Origin: Amesomyces nigricolor
Lineage: Eukaryota > Ascomycota > Sordariomycetes > Sordariales > Chaetomiaceae
NCBI GenBank assembly: GCA_004802645.1
Contig: SRKS01000004.1
Span: forward strand, 2,418,001-2,482,000
DNA: 64,000 nt
Direction: 5' to 3'
Shown here: in pieces, positions 21,180-33,091 of the stretch
How the letters are laid out: every line of letters starts with the position of its first letter
Numbering within the stretch: the stretch's first letter is position 1
Position numbers and translations under genes: made by a program
Notes under the pieces: generated by a model
Database searches by the model: none
What the model saw: the letters and a program-made list of their open reading frames with translations, nothing else
What the model was told of the DNA's origin: nothing

Positions 21180-22303
21180 TAATATATATTTATTTCTCAA
21201 TTTCTTTTTCTTGCTTTTTGATGGGGATAAAACGGGCTATTCTTCTAGTTAATGTCGTTTGGTTTGGCTTGGAATCAGGTTTCGTATTCTTCGTTGCCCA
21301 GTCGGCTCAGCCGTCAGTGATATCATGGTGGAAGTTGGGGATGTTTCTATCGGCGTTGAGCTTTGAGGTACAATATGAGGATTGAATGTCCTGGAACCAT
21401 CCCACAGTGGTTCGTTGACCACGATTGGAACATAAGAAGGCAGCTGGTGAGGAGGACATACCCATATTGCGATGGAGAATGTGTACTGATATTTTCTTGA
21501 TACCGAGACTGCAAGCTCTCTACTTTTCTTATATACATTGACTTTTGTCACAGTCAACCTTGAAGTAAATCACCTTGATGTCTTACTTATATGATAGACC
21601 CAGGACATCCAACCTTTGCACAAGTTATTGTTCGCATCCCGCCTTCAAATCATGTGGGAGATGAGCGAGGGGTTGTCTTGGGTCTCGAAGTCCTCCCATC
21701 TCGCCCCCTCATATCAATCCTTCCCTTCCATTTCCTTTTTTTTCCCCGCAAACAAATTGAGAGGACATAAATGAGAAGCCTCACAACAGCATGCTCACAC
21801 AATGGCCAAGGTAGTTAAACAGATGCCATGCACTTAAGCCGTCTCCTCTTAAACTGACCCAGAGCAAAGCAAGCATAGTAAAGTGCTTTGGACAAGGACT
21901 TTGCTAGCAGGGGTAGTGTATCAAGCAACACATGTCCACCCACTTATCCCAGCGTGTATGGGGGTATAACAAACATCAATGTTCAGCTCTGACAGTCTCT
22001 TGCATATAGAACACCACCACCAGGCTTGCTCATCACAGCTCCAGCAACAACAACAGAGACAAACTAACAACAGCCTGGCGACCCCATCCTCTACCCCCCG
22101 ATACACCCACCTCCCAAGAGAGAGAACAGCTTTGAAAACAATGCAATCGGTATCATATCTTCCTGTCTCTCGTCTTATCAAAAACCATGCTTGCGACATG
22201 CAGGGGGACATCAACAAGCGAACCATAATGAAACAAAAAAGAACAGTACGCCACCAATGATGATGCAGCCAGCAAAAACCAGACCAGCCCAGCCCAAGAC
22301 AAC

Positions 22304-22304
<1 letters not shown>

Positions 22305-22337
<33 letters not shown>
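22305..22337. repeat. Homopolymer A33
   Basis: Thirty-three consecutive A on the plus strand, followed within 20 bases by A9. On the minus strand it is a T33 run about 295 bp after the PAS-kinase stop. No target-site duplication or coding body is visible beside it. Confidence 0.9.
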
Positions 22338-22339
<2 letters not shown>

Positions 22340-22630
22340 ACAGAAAAAAAAACAAGAGACGCTGGCCCTCCAAAGGTAAAACAAAATGAGACTAAGAACC
22401 CCAATAGCGGTGCTTTCGCTCGCTCCAAATGACAACGCTCGCTGCCATCCACATGCAGCCAATCTTTCCCTGATGAAAACACCACCCACCATCCCATCCG
22501 CTCACACCGAAAACCCCTTCGCTCTCCCCACCCTCCTCATAACCCTCCCCAACTCCACCCCGACCCTCTTAAACCCCCTCTCCAACCCACTGCTCCCACC
22601 GTCCCGACTTCCAACAGCCCAAGGGGAATC

Positions 22631-25600
22631 CTATTCCCCACCCACCCCCTCCCCATCGCCCCCCATCTGACACCAAGGATGCTCCAGCACCTGCTCAATG
22701 TCATACCTCGCCTTGACATCTCTATCAAGCATCTTGCGGATCAGGTCAATGCTCTCGTCGCTGATGGTGTAGGGCACGCGCAGGTCGCGGTCCATGATCT
22801 CGTCGATCGAGTAGAATGGGTTCTCCTTGTAGATAATGGTGTAGAGCAGGATGCCGAGGGCCCAAACGTCTTGCTCCTTACCGCCGTAGGGCTTGCCGGC
22901 GAGGACTTCGGGGGCGGCGTAATCTGTTGCAGACTGTTAGTACTATGTTCTGGGGGTAAAGGGGGGGAAAGGGGGGATAGGGGTTAAGGGATGGGGCTTA
23001 CCAATGGTGCCCACAAACACATCAAAGGGCCCGCTCTTGATATACGCCGCGCTCCCAAAATCAATCAGCTTGATGCGCCCTTCGCCGTCGAGGATGACGT
23101 TCTCGTCCTTGATATCCCGATGCACCACCATCGCCTTGGTATGTAGGTGGTGAATAGCCCTGGCGACCTGCACAAAGATGTTCCGCGACTCCTGCTCATC
23201 CATATTCGTGCGCAGCTCGATGTAGTCGAATAGATCCATGCCTGGCAGGCCGTGCGGCACCATCTCGATGTAATAGTTGACATCATCCTCAAAGAAGTCG
23301 TCCATCTCGACAATGTTAGGATGCCGCAGCCCGTCGCGCCGCAGGTAGTCCAGCACATGGATCTCAAGCGGCACGGTACCTAGCCTGCGGTCGCGCGTCC
23401 ACGTGTCGACCAGGATGCGCCGCTTCGTGACGTACTTGAGCACGCACTTCTTCCCGGTGCTCCGGTACCGCGCTAGCTTGACCTGGCCATAGGCGCCCTG
23501 GCCCATCTCCTCGAGGATGACAAAGTCGTCGATCGACTTCTTGTGGTTCTGCGGCGACTCCTCCGTCTTGACGGCCACGGCCTGGTCCTTTTGCGGCTCC
23601 GACTCGCGCCGAGAGCCGGTAAGCTTCGCGGCGGCTGTGAGGGCCGCCTCTTTGATCTGCCGTCCCAGCGACAAGGCGGTGCTCTCCCCCTTATGGGAGT
23701 CATCCGAGTCGGACTGGATCTCCAGCGGCGTGTGGGCGGGTGTTTGGCCCGGCGAGGGCTGGTGCAGGGGGGTTGCTACCCCAGAAAGCAGCGGGGAGGA
23801 CACTCCCATGTTGGATCTTGTGGCGTGCAGGTGCCTCGAATAGGTGATCCAGAGAGCAAAGACCATTTCTGTCTGCGCAACGACGAACTTGTCGCCGGAT
23901 TCACCAGAAGGGGACTCGTCGTCGCTGGACCCAGCCACCGCCTCGGCGTTCGTCGTGACGTGCTTCTCGCTCTTGACGACACGCATCTGGATGTCGATCT
24001 TGAGCTGAGAACCATCGCGATGGCGCGCAGGGAGACCGTCAGGGCGCAGGAAGCCCGTGGCAGCGTCCGGCTGACCCTCCTTAAGGGCCAGGAAGGCCGA
24101 CGCCTTCCGGAATGAGTGCTCGGGAATCACAATGCCGTCGACCAGGTGAACGCCGTCTTCCTCGGTGAGAATACGCAGTACCTTGTCGAAATTTGGCACC
24201 AGGTGGTTGATCGGCATGCCGTCAGGCTTCTCGTGGCCGAAGAGGGCGCCGCAGAACACCGAGTTCGAGCTCTTGATGGTGAGATTCCGCGGGCAGATAA
24301 CGACGATGCCGGCGATGTGCGGAAAGCTCGATATCCGCAGTTCAGTAGTCCCCCTAACCTGCTGTACCGTGGCCGGAATGTTAATCCTATCGCAGTTTCG
24401 ACAAGTGTAGTACTTCCTCTTGGCGATTTCCCTATAGTCGATTTCGCCGAAGCGAGGGTCGATGCCTTGCCGCGGAATTCGAGGGATTAGCCTCCCAATG
24501 TCCAGGCCTGGCTGGAGGTTTTCGTTGCCCCAGATAGGGCCCAGAGAGCCGGAGAGCTTGAGGACCGTTCCGTCTTCGTCGACATCCACGTACGCCACGT
24601 CCTCGTGGATCTCTTCCAGAACCCAAATCAAGCCCACCCGCTTCTCCTTAACCCACAGGCTAGCAGACCCTGTCGCACCGTTTCGTTTCTAATCAAATTG
24701 TAAGCGGCATACACACAACTTTGGCGTGCAAATCTTACTTGGATTGGGACAACATCCCCGCAAAGCAACACGCCCCTGGACTTGTTGCTCGGGTGATGGG
24801 AGTGTCCCGGCTTCGGCGGTTTCGGATCCCCGTTGTGGATAGTCGCCGGCCGTCGCCCAGACTTTGGCGTCTGCGACCTTGAGTTGGGCTTGCTCAAAAG
24901 TTTCGCCGTGATGCCACCCGCACGGGCGCCGAGCAGACTGGATGTTTGGATGGGTGGAGTCGGCTGCGGCTGAGAAATTTCGCTCTCAGAGCCGTCACCA
25001 GCATCGTCGTGGATACCCTTCTGCAGCTTCCCAACCAACCACGCCCGTCTTTCCTCCTGAACTACCTCCAATATGCCCATTTTCCTAACCTCGGCCTTTG
25101 TGACGCCGAACAGCAGGCAGGCGAGATCATTGGCAGCAAGGATCGTCCAGGGAGGTTTTGACTGTGTCGTGAAGATGGCTTGTGCAGCGGGCACCCACCT
25201 CGTCGAGTGTCCGAGGACAGCCTGAGGTGGCACAGGGGCTGGCGGGACTATTGCGGGCGGGAAGTGTTGTGATGCTCTGCGCTGCGACTGGGGATCATCC
25301 GGGAGGAACGGTTGCGCCATGATTTCCACGAGCTGCCGTTGTTTCGACATGTATTCCATGTCGGTCGCTGTCCGCTTCAATACGCTGGGGCGTCTTGACG
25401 GCGGCGGCGATGTCCTTGCCGTTGTTCCGCTCTCGTTCGTCGGCGTCCTCGAGGAGCCCTCAGACTCGGTGCCCTCACCATGGAATGACTGTGACCGCGG
25501 ATCTGGACCTGATTCCGAGCCATCGTATTGGGGCGCCCGGGTTCCAAACAGGCCAGGGTTTCTCGTCGGTGCTTTGCTCCTCGGGGACGGAAGAGGGGAC

Positions 25601-26184
25601 CTCTCGATCGGCTCTGGACTCGAAGTTCTCGGAATGAACTGCCTCTCGAACACGTTCGCTTCTGAGGGCATTGCTGGCCCCGTCAGCGGCCCCGTGAGGA
25701 TACTAGGATCTGCGCTCGGAAGGTTGGCTGCGCCCACCACCTGGGCCTTTGCCAACAGATCCAGCATATTCTGCATTTCCACGTCACCCGTAACCCGTGC
25801 TTGCGCGCTGGCTATCGCGGCGTTCGGCGAGACGGTCCACCCCATCCGGTCTTTCATAAACTCGATCGAACGTTTCAAGACGGTTTGCCGGTTGTGTATG
25901 AGGTCCTCGGACTGGTGGGCGAAGGAAAAAGAATGGAGCGACTCGACCGGGAAACGAGAGAGATCTTCGGTGAAGGTGGGAGAGCCCGGACATGAAGCGA
26001 GTGGCATTGCCTGAGCATGGAGATCGTGCAAGTTGATGGCTGAGGAGGAGGTCGTGAGGGCGCTGAGGGAGGGCGTGCGACTCGTCGTCGTCGAAGGCCC
26101 GGTAGAGGTCCGGGCGGCCGGGTTGTGCTGTTGCCGTATGCGCCTGAGCCCCGACATGCCCAAGCCATGGTCGTGGTCGGTCAT
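22631..26184 (-). CDS. PAS-domain serine/threonine protein kinase (PSK1/PSK2, PASK family)
   Basis: Three exons, 26184-24739, 24688-23002 and 22923-22631, give 1141 residues; introns are 50 and 78 nt. A disordered N-terminal 320 residues leads to a PAS domain at about 328-390 (PPWTILAANDLACLLFG) with its continuation across the first junction (GSASLWVKEKRVGLIWVLEE). A second PAS-like segment lies near 585-654. The kinase domain spans about 871-1130 with GQGAYGQV, K900 in CVLKYV, HRDIKDEN (H1005, D1007), DFG (D1025) and DYAAPEVL. PAS kinases couple metabolic state to glycogen and cell-wall carbohydrate synthesis. A strong intron end (TACTGAC then TTTCTAG, 26212-26195) lies just upstream of ATG 26184, so an earlier leader or coding exon exists. 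An open coding-like frame from about 26645 (containing RSTGNLGVAGDSSEKARVRF) can be joined in phase through a weak GTCAGC donor at 26300. The start is therefore provisional. Confidence 0.9.
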
Positions 26185-29100
26185 GATGGAGCTCCTAGAA
26201 AGGCCCTGTCAGTACTGGCCGTAAATCCGGACCGACCTGTTCTCCCACATCTCCAAAGCAGGTCTCGAGACACCGTTGCTCCTCCCCGTAAGCAAGCTGA
26301 CCTTGACATTGCATCGTATTCGGAAGCCGCCACGCCGGCGTCGAACGAGAAGCGGACCCGAGCCTTCTCGGAGCTGTCCCCGGCCACGCCTAGATTCCCC
26401 GTGCTCCGGTTTCTAGGTATTTGCAGCATGGGCGCGAGTTGTTGGCCGGCGCGAGCCTCGGCGTCGTGAAGTGTGTCGTCGCCTAGTTCATCGAGGGCGC
26501 GGCGCGCCTGGCAGTCAGCACAAGTCGAAAAACGACTGGCGCGCTCACTAAGGACCATCCCATCGGTCCATGGGATTTTGCCTGCCGAGTCGCGCAGAGA
26601 CGGTGCGATGGACCACAAACTCACCATTGTGCGGGCTTCCACCATATATCCCGAGCATAATTGGTGTAAGCAATGACTGGCGAGCTATGGAGGGAACAAA
26701 AGGAAAGAAATGTTGGCGGGTTTGCTCTGTGGAAGAGCAGTCCGTGGCCAGACGGCGATCAAAACTTGATCGATCGAGAAATGGGTTTTGGTGGGGTTGC
26801 GTCAGGCAATGGAATGCTGGTCGGCGCCGAGTGGTGAGTGGTGAGTGGACGAAAGAAAGAGCAGCTGCTCTGTCTCCCCAGCCAGACACGGGAGCCACGG
26901 CCCAGTCCCTGGGTTTATACCTGAATCAGAGCTGGAGGAAGGAATTCGGCGTCTTGGGCAGTGCCGGAGCTCTGGGAACAGCACCTTAATGCAAGGGCGC
27001 TCCTATGTTGGGGAGGAGTGTATTTTTTCCTGGGGATGTGGTCTCGGAGGAATTGGCATCGGAGGATGACTCTCTCGGATTCGACAGTTTTTGGGCCGTC
27101 TAGAACCGCCTGAAGCATGTGCTGTGGTCTTCCCGGGCAGCGAGGCACAGCACACTGAATCGTGGACATCCCAGGGGCCTGACAGCGTTGGCTCTTTTCA
27201 AGGTTTGTGTCACTTTGGGCACACAACCAACACAATCGACAAGCAGGCCGCCGCAAGGGAGGTCTGTTTCGGTCAGGCCCTGATCTTGAGGGGGAAATGG
27301 CAAGCACCGGGCCATTGCTGCGCAGGTTGCCCAAGTTTCGTCCAGCTTGGGCTCGACTGTTGACGAGAGTCAGGAGCAGTGGAGCGCCCCGACTGCCCGT
27401 TTCCAACACAGATGCCCCCCACAACCTGGCGGTTTCTAGGTTCCACACAGTGCCGCGCAACAAGAGATTGGACGTCAGCAAGACGAGCATCTGTCAATGC
27501 TGGCAACCATCCATCAACACCAACGGCCACCTCACAGCGAGGCTCTCAGACATGGAATTTACAGAGACCAGTGGCAGGGCAGCACATGTTTTTAACAGAG
27601 GTCACGACAAGCAGTCAGGTTGCCCAGTCTTCTGTGACCACAATCCATCGAAGCCTCACTTTTGCCTTTTGCGACGAAGTAAGACCTCAACGGTCTGGCG
27701 CAACCGTCAACAACGGCCAACAAACAAAGCATGGGATCGATCGTGGCCCTGTGATAAACGAACGATGGATCGGGCCGCCCAGCATGGAAACAACCCACCA
27801 CAGTCTGAGAACACAGGAGACTCGCACTGTTACCCTGCTGTCTCTTGGAGTTTCCTGCTTTTTGGCCCGAGTCCTCTTTCCCTGATCTCGCATCCACGTG
27901 AAAATGGGATTGTTGTCTGCCACATGCATTTTGTCGACTTTCTTCGCCAGGGAGTTCCCTTCTTTATTACCATGTCGTCTTGCTCCAAAAATACCTATCA
28001 CGGCGCACAAGCGGGCTTCGGCCCTACCTTGAAGTCACTCAGCCGACACCGCCGGTTTGGGGCCATCCCTCCAACACACCCTCAACACACTCATCCCCCA
28101 GCCGCGGCCACCCCTCATCAACGAGGTCATCATGCAGCCCCTTCCGCGCCCACCCGCGATGATCATTGCCTTTGCCCACGCCATCCGACGACGGGTGCCT
28201 TGGCGAGTCAAATGCGCATCTGCCACTCTTTTTCAAATGCCTGCCCCGAGGCAAAACGGGAACAGGGCAGAAGAGCAACGATGTGAGACATCCCGCAGAG
28301 CCAAATAGAAGGCCGGCATGCACCCCACGTCCAAGCGATAAATGTGCGGTCATCCCCTCCACACACAGACCAGCAAGCCGGACGCGAGATGCCGGCAGCC
28401 ATCAGGCGACCCCGACGCTGCCGCTGCCGCCGGCACGGACGAGGGTTGACAGTGTGGGGTGACACAGTCAGCTGGCTCGCAAAGGAGCGCAAAGTCACCC
28501 CAACACGTGCTTGCTCCGCGCTTGGCCATGAAAACAACCGCTTGAAAGAGACAAACTTGCCCCTTCAGGTCGCCAAGTGAGCCAAGGCACGATACGGCCC
28601 CGCTGCGTTCCGCCAAGCGACCTGCGACGCTGCCAAGTGGGTTTCTTCAAGCAAGCACTTCAATGCCCGGAATGCTGGGCAGGGGCTGGGTTTCCGTAGC
28701 TGTTAGGCGGCCCGGAGCCCTCGGCCTTAGCTGCCGGTAGCCGGCCGGGGCCAAGTGCTCCGTCTCCGGGTCGGCTGGTCCGGGTCTTCCACAACTGAAA
28801 CGATCTGGCGGTGGCTCGCCGGGGTTCGGCAAAGTATGGAATATCGTCCGTCTTTTGGTCGGATCAGTGGGCCACGAGGCTCCCCGTCGACGGCCGGGAA
28901 GTGGAGGGAAGCAAACCCCAACAAGACAGGATCCCGTGTCGGGCCTGGTCGCGTGGCCAAAACCTTCCAGGGCCGCACAAAGGCCAAGGGTCAGATGAGA
29001 CAGGCGTTCGCGACGAGTCATGTCAGCGGACCTTCGGCGCAGCCATCCATCACATTCTCAGCACACCAGCAACGCTGTTCGGGAGCCCAGTGACCATCTT

Positions 29101-30821
29101 CCTGGCGCGAAATAACAACTCATGGTATTTCAAAACAGTGCTGCTGCGGGATCTTGCCCTAGGTTGGAGAGATGGGTGCCCAAGAGTGGCGGTCCAGGTG
29201 GCCGCCTCACAACGACCACCCCCCGATCTGTGAAACCCCAAACATCTCGAAGACCAGAGATCTGCAGGGTCTTGATCCTCCCGGGAGGAGCGACGAATGG
29301 GGGGTAGACCCCTTGAGATCGCTGCCAGACGCTGGACTTGTTGGGCCCGGAAATGTCGCCTCCCCCGCATCAACACCCAAAATGGGAGGAGGCTCTCGGT
29401 TTGGCCGTACTCGGAGAGGGAGTCGAGGCCCGAGCCAACGTGTTTCGAACCTGGCGTGCTCCGGGGAGCTCGACTGCTTGAGAGTTCCCTCATTCTTGAA
29501 CCAGCTTCTGTCTCTCTTGTCTCTGATCGGGTGTGGTCCATTTGTCTTCTCTTCCTCGTAGCCAAGACAGCGATGATAAGATAAGGCCTGACAGCCCCAC
29601 CTCGAGGTTGTTCCCCCAACCTGGTTCAACAAACCACAGCCAATTGTCAACGTGTGTCCAAGTCACGGACACCCCAACGGTGCCACGAAAGAGAGGTCAG
29701 ATGCGGAAGAGGAGGTGGTCCGGCTGTCGTTCGGGTTAGTCTCCGCTCTTGACCGTTGACTGCCGCTCGAAAAGAGCTGGTAAATAGGTAGTCAGCCAGA
29801 CCGCCTCTCGTCCATCATGGTCCAGCCAGGACAGGGAACATATATGGTGCGATGAAGGTGCCATTCACCCCTTTTTCCTCTTTGATAGCCTGGCCCGACT
29901 CCTCCTCTTTAGCCCGGCTCCGAGGGCCGGAACAGTGGGCAGATCGCTTCGTGTTTGGCAGGTGCTGAGGATGAGCAAACCACTGATTGGGCATTGGCTT
30001 AAATCCCCAACGGCAACCCCTCGTTGCCCCTCGTCGGCGACCTTCATCCACTCATTTTCGGTCTCTCAGGCTTTTCGCCTCACTTGCCTTACCTCCCTCG
30101 CCCACGTCTGGCCGCTATCCTTCCCCCCTGCCGGACGGCGGCTGACAATTCCATCATTTTTGTCTTACCCAGCGGCTGATTCTGTGCTCCTCCAGACCTC
30201 GCCTGTTGGCCGAATCACCACCGAGCGTGTCAGTTGAGAAGGAATGTCAGACAATCAGTGTCCAGAACCTCATACCCCAATGCTTCAGCCGTAAAACCTC
30301 ATTTGGAGTTCCTGTGCTTCGGTTGTCCGGGCCCGCCTACAATCCACCATCCAACCCGTTACCGAGCCCAAGGGCCCGCATCGACATCACCACTGCCTCA
30401 TCGCACGGCGATGTCATATGTCGCCGGAGCTGCGGCCATCAAACGCTGTTCCTGAACCAGCCTTGCATGCTCTGCTTTTGCTCCATTCTCGAACCAGGAG
30501 TGAGCTGGAAGGGACTTGGCCTCCAGTACTAGGGTTCATCGTCCTCCTTTGTCCGGGCCATCTTCCCGAGCCCCCCTTGTTTGAGTCTGGACCCCACCCA
30601 CCCAACATCGACATCACCTTCTGGGTCTTCTCCTTGACAACGCCACCCTCCCACCGCCAATCCCAGGCCACAATTGGGAAGGTGGAGGAAAACCCCCAGC
30701 ACATCCGCATTGCGTGCTGCTCGGATTTCCCTCTGCCACCACCAAAATCGCCGAATCGTTGCTGAGCCTACTGCACCTGAACCTCACATAGAGGACCCTT
30801 CACTCCGGAACAGTCGCCGCC
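26185..30821. other. 4.6-kb divergent gap, PAS kinase to F-box gene
   Basis: The first 480 bp may hold one or two 5' exons of the PAS kinase. The rest shows many overlapping open frames on both strands, including one of about 330 codons from ATG 27297 to 28286. Their translations are rich in Cys, His, Trp and Arg, with uneven third-position base use and no domain. I judge them non-coding. The last few hundred bases before 30822 are probably leader. No tRNA, repeat array or transposon was recognised. Confidence 0.5.
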
Positions 30822-33091
30822 ATGGCCGACTCCGAAATCACGACCGCTCTCCGGAGCACCCCGCCGAACCCCACGGTCCCCGATGGTGTCCTGACAAGCG
30901 ATGGGCCCGTCGAAAACACCGAAGTCCGGCTCAAGAAGCGCCAGAGGCTACTCCGTGGTCTCCAGCGCATGTCGTCTTCCTCCTCGTTGCCCCGTGCCGG
31001 CCGTGCGAGATCCGCGAGCAGCCCTTACAGCCTCTCGGGGACCATGTCCTGCGGGAGCCTGACCTCGAACGCCTCCCCGTTTGGCCAGCCAAGTAGCGGC
31101 TCCTACTTCTCGCAGACATCAGCGGCAGGGAGTTCATCCAGCGCCCAGACGTCGATACCGCCCAGTCCGATCGCCGTGTCCCCCGCATACGAGAAACTCG
31201 AGGCGGTTCTGGCCGTGCGGACTGTTGAGCGGTCACGGGCCTCGACCACCGCCTCGTTACCAGCGACGGTGAAGAGGAGGGCAAAGGCAAAGGCGTTCAA
31301 CTTCTGGGGGAGCATACCCCATGAGCTCAAGGTCCATGTGCTCTCGTTCCTCCGGCCCAAGGAGCTCGTGCGTGTGTCGAGGGTGTCCAAGGAGTTCTAC
31401 AAGATGTGCTTTGACGGGCAGTTGTGGACGAGCTTTGATGCTTCCGAGTTCTACAGGGAGATTCCCGCCGAGTCACTCGCCAAGATTATTGTATGTGCCG
31501 GGCCGTTTGTGAAGGACCTTAATCTCAGGGGCTGCGTTCAAGTCGAGCATTACAAGCGGGCGGAGGTCGTGGCCAAGGCATGTCGGAACCTGATCAACGC
31601 CACTCTGGAGGGATGCCGAAACTTTCAGCGGTCGACACTCCATACGCTGCTCAAGTCCAACGGCAAGCTTGCGAACCTCAACCTCACCGGGCTGGCTGCG
31701 GTCAACAACGCCACCTGCAAGATTGTTGCCAACTCTTGTCCCCAGCTGGAGACGTTCAACGTCTCGTGGTGCAAGCACATGGACGCCAGGGGCATCAGGT
31801 TTGTGGTTCAGGGGTGTCCCAAGCTAAAGGACCTTCGGGCTGGCGAGGTCAAGGGGTTCGACAACCACGACGTTGCCGAGGCCATCTTCCGGACAAATAA
31901 TCTCGAACGCCTCGTCCTGGCCGGTTGCGAAGACCTCACCGACGAGGCCTTCCAGATCATGATTCAGGGGCGGGACCCCGAAATCGACATCCTCACCGAC
32001 CGCCCAGTCGTCCCTCCCCGCAAACTACGCCATCTCGACATCTCACGATGCTTCCAGCTCACCGACACCGCCGTCGCAACCATGGGCCACCTCGTCCCAG
32101 ACCTCGAAGGCCTCCAGCTCTCAGGCCTCACCAACCTAACCGACGACGCCCTCATCCCCATCCTCGCCTCCACCCCGCGACTCACGCACCTCGAGCTCGA
32201 AGACGTCGCGGACCTCACCAACACCCTCTTGTCCCAGCACCTAGCGAAAGCGCCCTGCGCCCCGGGCTCGAGCACCTCGGCATCAGCTACTGCGAGAACC
32301 TAGGCGACGCGGGCGTGCTGCCCGTCATGCGCGCCTGCACCGCCCTGCGCAGCGTCTACATAGACAACACGCGCGTCAGCGACCTGGTGCTGGCCGAGGC
32401 GGCCGCTATGGTGCGCGAGCGCTCATCCCCGACTGCGGGTCACCGCCTCCTCCCGACTGTTGGCTTGAGTTTGGTGGTCTACGACTGTCCCAACATCACC
32501 TGGACCGGCGTGCGCGAGGTTCTCAACAGGAATACTGAACCTCCCAAGCCAAAGAAATCTGCCGAAGATGTAAAAGGCAAGGGCAAAGCAACCGTCATCG
32601 AACTCACTACCACCCTCACCCCCTCCCCGTCAGACCCGACCACGCTCACCTCCACCACCACCACCACCACCCCCTACCCCCCAACCACCACCATAACATC
32701 ATCAGTATCCCAACCCCCAGAAATAATCTCCCTCAAAACATTCTACGGCTGGCAAATGACCGCCGACGAGCACACCAAGCGCGTGTTGCGCGGCGACCTG
32801 GCCGCGGCAAGGTCTCTCGAACTGAAGTGGGCGGGTTACATGCAGGCGAATGAGGAATTAGGGGCTGGGGGTGGAGCGGGGGGCAGGAGGAGGAGGAGGA
32901 GGGCGAGGGAGGCGCGGGAGGTGCATGGGCTGGATTTGGGGGGTGCGCAAGGGGGTGGTGGGCAGGGGGGTGGTGGGAATGGGGGAGGGGGGAATGGGGG
33001 GGTTTGGGGTGACGGGAATGGGAATGGTTGGGGTGGGAATGGGGGGAGGAGGAGGGCGAGGACGACGGGGGGGAGTTGTGTTGTTATGTGA
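30822..33091 (+). CDS. F-box/leucine-rich-repeat protein (FBXL class) with C-terminal CaaX box; frame interrupted once
   Basis: The frame from ATG 30822 encodes a Ser-rich N terminus and an F-box at about 160-205 (FWGSIPHELKVHVLSFLRPK, then VSRVSKEFYKMC). A series of leucine-rich repeats with HLDISRCFQLTDTAV-type units follows. Around 32259-32264 the homology-like sequence shifts frame: the first frame ends 40 codons later in nonsense (GSSTSASATART), while the next frame continues the LRRs with LEHLGISYCENLGDAGVLPV and runs to 33091. No intron fits the junction; one extra base in the CCCC run at 32260-32263 would restore about 756 codons. The second part has a conserved-looking FYGWQMTADEHTKRVL segment, an Arg/Gly-rich tail and ends SCVVM, a CaaX prenylation motif. 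Such proteins are SCF substrate adaptors; human FBXL2 is also CaaX-modified. The shift may be a sequence error or a real mutation. Confidence 0.85.

Larger units (their letters stand above)
20925..22630. other. Convergent spacer between the pheromone receptor and the PAS kinase
   Basis: About 1.7 kb containing the purine-rich tract and the A33 run listed separately, and A/T-rich sequence near 21180-21250 that probably includes 3'-end signals of the receptor gene. No protein or RNA gene is supported. Confidence 0.55.

Noticed and set aside
20343..21200. 285-codon minus-strand frame opposite the pheromone-receptor tail
   Set aside because: Antisense shadow of a repetitive coding tail and the purine tract; no domain.
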